A DNA stretch of 47,582 nucleotides from Chloroflexota bacterium (GTDB lineage: Bacteria; Chloroflexota; Anaerolineae; Aggregatilineales; Phototrophicaceae), in assembly GCA_026706445.1 (NCBI GenBank), contig JAPOYT010000204.1, positions 1-47,582 on the forward strand. The letters run 5' to 3'. Positions 43,453 to 47,582 of this stretch are shown here, one piece after another. Numbering within the stretch: the first letter of the stretch is position 1; every line of letters begins with the position of its first letter. The notes under the pieces are model-generated. The model ran no database searches. It had not been told where the DNA came from and saw only the letters and a list, made by a program, of their open reading frames with translations. The position numbers and the translations under genes are program-made.

Positions 43453-44568
43453 TCAACTGCTCTGCCATTCAAAGGTATGTGTCTGCCCGGGCGCGCCGGC
43501 GTAATAGTACGCGCCCTGGTCGTTCTGGCGCGCAACCGTGACCTGCCATTGCACAATGTGAGTCAAACCGTCAGCCGGGACAAAGGCATCCGGCAGTCGA
43601 TAAGAGTTAGCGCGCGTTACCTGGCGAAATGCCGCGTTAGATGTCTGATCAATCAATTCCAGCAAATACTCTTCGGCTGGATTCAAGCCGGAAACGCCAA
43701 CCCAATGCACGGTTAGCGGACCGGACTCGATAATATCGCCATCGGCCGGATAAAGCAGTCGCGGCGCCCGCTGGGTTGCGGTAGGCGTGGCGGTTTCGTC
43801 ACCGGTCGGCGTCGGAATCTTGGTGGGCAATGGAGTCGGCTGCGGCACGCGTATGCATTGGCCAATGTTCAAGGTTGGGCGGCATTCGGGTCCGCCGGCT
43901 GGCTCTTTGAAATTGCAGCCATACCAGTTCACTTCGCCGCGGTTGAGGTCGCTCAATATCTCGAGGGTTGTATTATAGCTATGGGCGATGGTAACCATTG
44001 AATCGCCGGCCACTACATTGTGGCAGCCGACGGTCGCCCCGGACTCCAGGACCGCGCCTGAAGAATCATCGAGACCTATTGTCGCCAGCAGCGCCTGGGT
44101 GGCTTGCGCGCCGGCTGCGGTTGCGCTGGCGGTTGGGCGCGGAATTAGGATGGTGATCCCGCCAATGACCGAATCGGCATTGCGGATATTGTCATTTAGG
44201 GCGACGACGGTCGCGGCTACATTCGGCTCATAAGAATAGCCGTGCTGTGGCAGTTGGAGGATGTAGAAGAGGGTTTCGCCTTCTTGCACGAGGTATTGAA
44301 AGAAAGGGGAAGTGGCCGTCGGCGATGGGGCGGGTGACGGCGGGATGTCCGTCTCGGTCGGCGCTTGCGTAACGATATTAACAGGCTGGGAGCTGGGCGT
44401 GGGCGCGGAAGGAATTGCGGTATCAGTCGCGCTGGGCTGCGGCAAGGCAGAAGCGATCGCCTCGACCTCCGCCGTCGGCGACGGCAAAGCGCTTGGAGCG
44501 CTGATATTGCAGCCTGCGGCGATCAATATGAAAGAAGCGTAGAGCAGAAATGGCAAGCGCAGCATCAT
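43453..44568 (-). CDS. LysM lipoprotein with cysteine-variant LysM
   Basis: A 371-residue probable lipoprotein: signal with lipobox IAAGC (Cys 20), a Pro/Ser/Thr-rich linker (25-85), and a LysM-like domain (about 90-145, YLVQEGETLFYIL). A second LysM (about 180-245) carries an inserted cysteine segment: it runs from GCHNVVAGDSMVTIAHSYN, through WYGCNFKEPAGGPEC, to IGQCIRVP. A further linker and a C-terminal beta domain (about 270-371) follow, with RLLYPADGDIIESGPLTVHW. Its ATG overlaps the upstream stop by four bases (ATGA), so it is cotranslated with the zinc-ribbon LysM gene. It binds cell-wall glycan or acts as a surface scaffold (inference). Confidence 0.85.
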   Translation of the reverse strand: MMLRLPFLLYASFILIAAGCNISAPSALPSPTAEVEAIASALPQPSATDTAIPSAPTPSSQPVNIVTQAPTETDIPPSPAPSPTATSPFFQYLVQEGETLFYILQLPQHGYSYEPNVAATVVALNDNIRNADSVIGGITILIPRPTASATAAGAQATQALLATIGLDDSSGAVLESGATVGCHNVVAGDSMVTIAHSYNTTLEILSDLNRGEVNWYGCNFKEPAGGPECRPTLNIGQCIRVPQPTPLPTKIPTPTGDETATPTATQRAPRLLYPADGDIIESGPLTVHWVGVSGLNPAEEYLLELIDQTSNAAFRQVTRANSYRLPDAFVPADGLTHIVQWQVTVARQNDQGAYYYAGAPGQTHTFEWQSS

Positions 44569-45887
44569 GAACTAGGTTGCCCCGCGCCCTGCCAAACGAA
44601 GCCGCGCGCCTGTGAGGAATGCAAGATGCCGCCGGTGATCTTGTTCAGCACACTGACTTGCCACGAATAATGATGGCTGTTTTCATCGTTCGGCCCCCAC
44701 TCGGACGGTACGATGAAAAACAGCTCGCCCGTCTCGGCGTCGTAACTGTCGCCGGTATCTGTATCAATGAGCGCGACGCGGTAGACGTCGTTGGACGACA
44801 GTCGCCCGGTCGCCACCCAGCGCAGTGTCACCTGCTCCCGAGGAGCGAAAAAGGCGCCGTCCGGCGGGCTTTGGGCGATAGGCGCGTTGAAGGTGGCTGT
44901 CGGCATCGGCGTCGGGGTTTCGCTGCCGGAAGCGGTCGGAATCGGCGTAATGGTTGGCGTTGGCGCTGGCACGCGCATAAGCTGTCCCTGTCGTAACGGT
45001 ACGGTACACTCGGGCCCGCCGTATGCCAAGCCAAATTCGCAGAGCGAAAACTCAATCTCTGGATTCAAGTCTGAAAGCGTTTTGGCGTTTGATTCGTATT
45101 GAATGGCGATGACAATCATGTTTTCGTTCGGTTGGACGGTATGCCACATTAGTCCGGGCAGCAGGGTTGGCGTTAGTGTCGGGGCAAATGGATCGAATGC
45201 CAGGAGCGCCACCCGCGCAGCGCCCGGGTCAGCGGAGGCGGAATCTATTTCGCTTTCGGCCGCAGGCGCTTCGCTTTCGGCCGGATCGCGAGTCGGGCTG
45301 GGCAAGGGTACGATAATTTCCTGCCCGATCTGAATCCGCGTCTCATCGGTGATTCCATTGAGCTCCATCACTGTGGGCAAAATCGCGAGATTCCGATGAC
45401 CGCAGCGCGACACGATGGCGATCAGCGAATCTCCAGCGGCTACCCTTCGTATGCAGGGAGACGGCGTCACGGTATCGGTTGGCGGCGGGGCGGGAATCGG
45501 ACTGGACGTGTAGGTAGCGGTTGGCGGTCCATGCGTTACTGTAGGTCCGGCTATGTGCGGCGGCTTCGCGGTGGGCAGGCGGGCGGCCTCCGCCGCGCTT
45601 GGTTCACTCGTCCGCGTCGACAGCGCTTGGTTGGCGACTACCGCGACAATGGCAATGATCAGGAGGATGAGCAAGACGCTCATAATTCGCCCGGCGCGGT
45701 TTAAAGATTCCTCGGCCAAATCGGATTCACCGAGCCTGTAGTCATACGTTGTTTCAGTCGGCTCCGCGGGCCGGGACGAAGGTTGCGGCGCTACATTGGT
45801 TAAGGTCGTCCCGCAGGTGGCGCAGAGCACAGCCTGCGGCTGATTGCGGGTCTCACAGATTGGGCAGACCTTGAAGGCTTCTGACAA
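44565..45887 (-). CDS. Zinc-ribbon, membrane-anchored LysM protein
   Basis: A 440-residue protein: an N-terminal zinc ribbon (CPICETRNQ...CATCG, four Cys, cytoplasmic), one membrane segment (about 70-90, IMSVLLILLIIAIVAVVANQ), and a Pro/Thr linker. LysM-like domains follow at about 150-195 (CIRRVAAGDSLIAIVSRCGH) and 245-310 (cysteine variant, LCEFGLAYGGPEC then LRQGQLMRVP). A C-terminal beta domain has PPDGAFFAPREQVTLRWVAT. TTG 45887 is preferred: TATAAT at 45922-45927 would place the 45917 TTG at the start of transcription, and GGAAA precedes 45887. It is first of a two-gene operon with 43453-44568, its partial paralogue. Confidence 0.82.
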   Translation of the reverse strand: MSEAFKVCPICETRNQPQAVLCATCGTTLTNVAPQPSSRPAEPTETTYDYRLGESDLAEESLNRAGRIMSVLLILLIIAIVAVVANQALSTRTSEPSAAEAARLPTAKPPHIAGPTVTHGPPTATYTSSPIPAPPPTDTVTPSPCIRRVAAGDSLIAIVSRCGHRNLAILPTVMELNGITDETRIQIGQEIIVPLPSPTRDPAESEAPAAESEIDSASADPGAARVALLAFDPFAPTLTPTLLPGLMWHTVQPNENMIVIAIQYESNAKTLSDLNPEIEFSLCEFGLAYGGPECTVPLRQGQLMRVPAPTPTITPIPTASGSETPTPMPTATFNAPIAQSPPDGAFFAPREQVTLRWVATGRLSSNDVYRVALIDTDTGDSYDAETGELFFIVPSEWGPNDENSHHYSWQVSVLNKITGGILHSSQARGFVWQGAGQPSS

Positions 45888-45921
45888 CGAGCATTTCCAG
45901 AATAGACGTCGGTTCAACCAG

Positions 45922-45927
45922 ATTATA
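45922..45927 (-). promoter_or_regulatory. -10 box for the LysM pair
   Basis: A perfect TATAAT on the minus strand, about 35 bases before the preferred TTG at 45887. The -35 region is not clear. Confidence 0.4.
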
Positions 45928-46006
45928 ACCGATGGTCAAGAGTGCCTTCGACCGAAGGTTGACGCCCTAGGGCAAACGCAATTGTCAGCCCGCCATTTTT
46001 GCGGCA

Positions 46007-47582
<1,576 letters not shown>

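Overview
The window is a gene-dense stretch of a bacterial chromosome with moderately high GC and about 31 protein genes. It has no rRNA, tRNA, CRISPR array or transposase that I can see. Gene content points to a Chloroflexota bacterium close to the Anaerolineae. The signs are a topoisomerase I with an N-terminal zinc domain, LysM proteins with long Pro/Thr linkers, a baseplate-J-like membrane protein next to ruvX, a LysM protein fused to a glycosidase-like barrel, and no outer-membrane genes. This assignment is inference from gene content; no marker-gene comparison was possible.

Layout. 76-6371 (minus): an unrecognised two-TM protein, then the operon dprA-manC-topA. 6683-9287 (minus): ffh-rpsP-khpA-rimM behind a strong promoter. 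9403-15935 (minus): MFS permease, alkaline-phosphatase-superfamily enzyme, MBL hydrolase, MurJ and a C39-like peptidase with TPRs. 16098-21142 (minus): alaS, baseplate-J-like protein, ruvX. Divergent from alaS is tyrS with a CoA-transferase beta-like gene (21306-23388, plus). 23389-26826 (minus): S41 protease, secG, a peptide-binding protein. 26941-27774 (plus): a CoA-transferase alpha-like gene. 27785-31824 (plus): promoter, TPP riboswitch, terminator and thiBPQ, a complete thiamine-uptake operon. 32067-33605 (plus): purH, convergent with yajC-secD-secF (33613-36449, minus). 36595-43181 (plus): secreted CARDB-like protein, NERD-like membrane protein, GT39-like glycosyltransferase and LysM plus barrel protein. 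43453-45887 (minus): two LysM proteins in an operon. 46007 to the right edge (minus): valS, cut at its 5' end.

Functional themes are translation and secretion (Ffh, SecDFG, YajC, S16, RimM, AlaRS, TyrRS, ValRS), cell envelope (MurJ, LysM proteins, GT39, ManC), thiamine uptake and purine synthesis. The intergenic spaces hold several short dispersed repeats. The main one is an element of about 68 bp, AAGTT...TAC, ending in a perfect 9-bp hairpin, with four good copies and one diverged copy.

The most interesting signals are: (1) a six-LysM protein whose glycosidase-like barrel has lost both catalytic glutamates; (2) the dispersed 68-bp hairpin element and two further repeat families; (3) an extra segment of about 100 residues inside AlaRS; (4) CoA-transferase alpha- and beta-like genes separated by three opposite-strand genes; (5) paired LysM proteins sharing a cysteine-containing LysM variant. 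I found nothing I would call a wholly new defence or mobile system.
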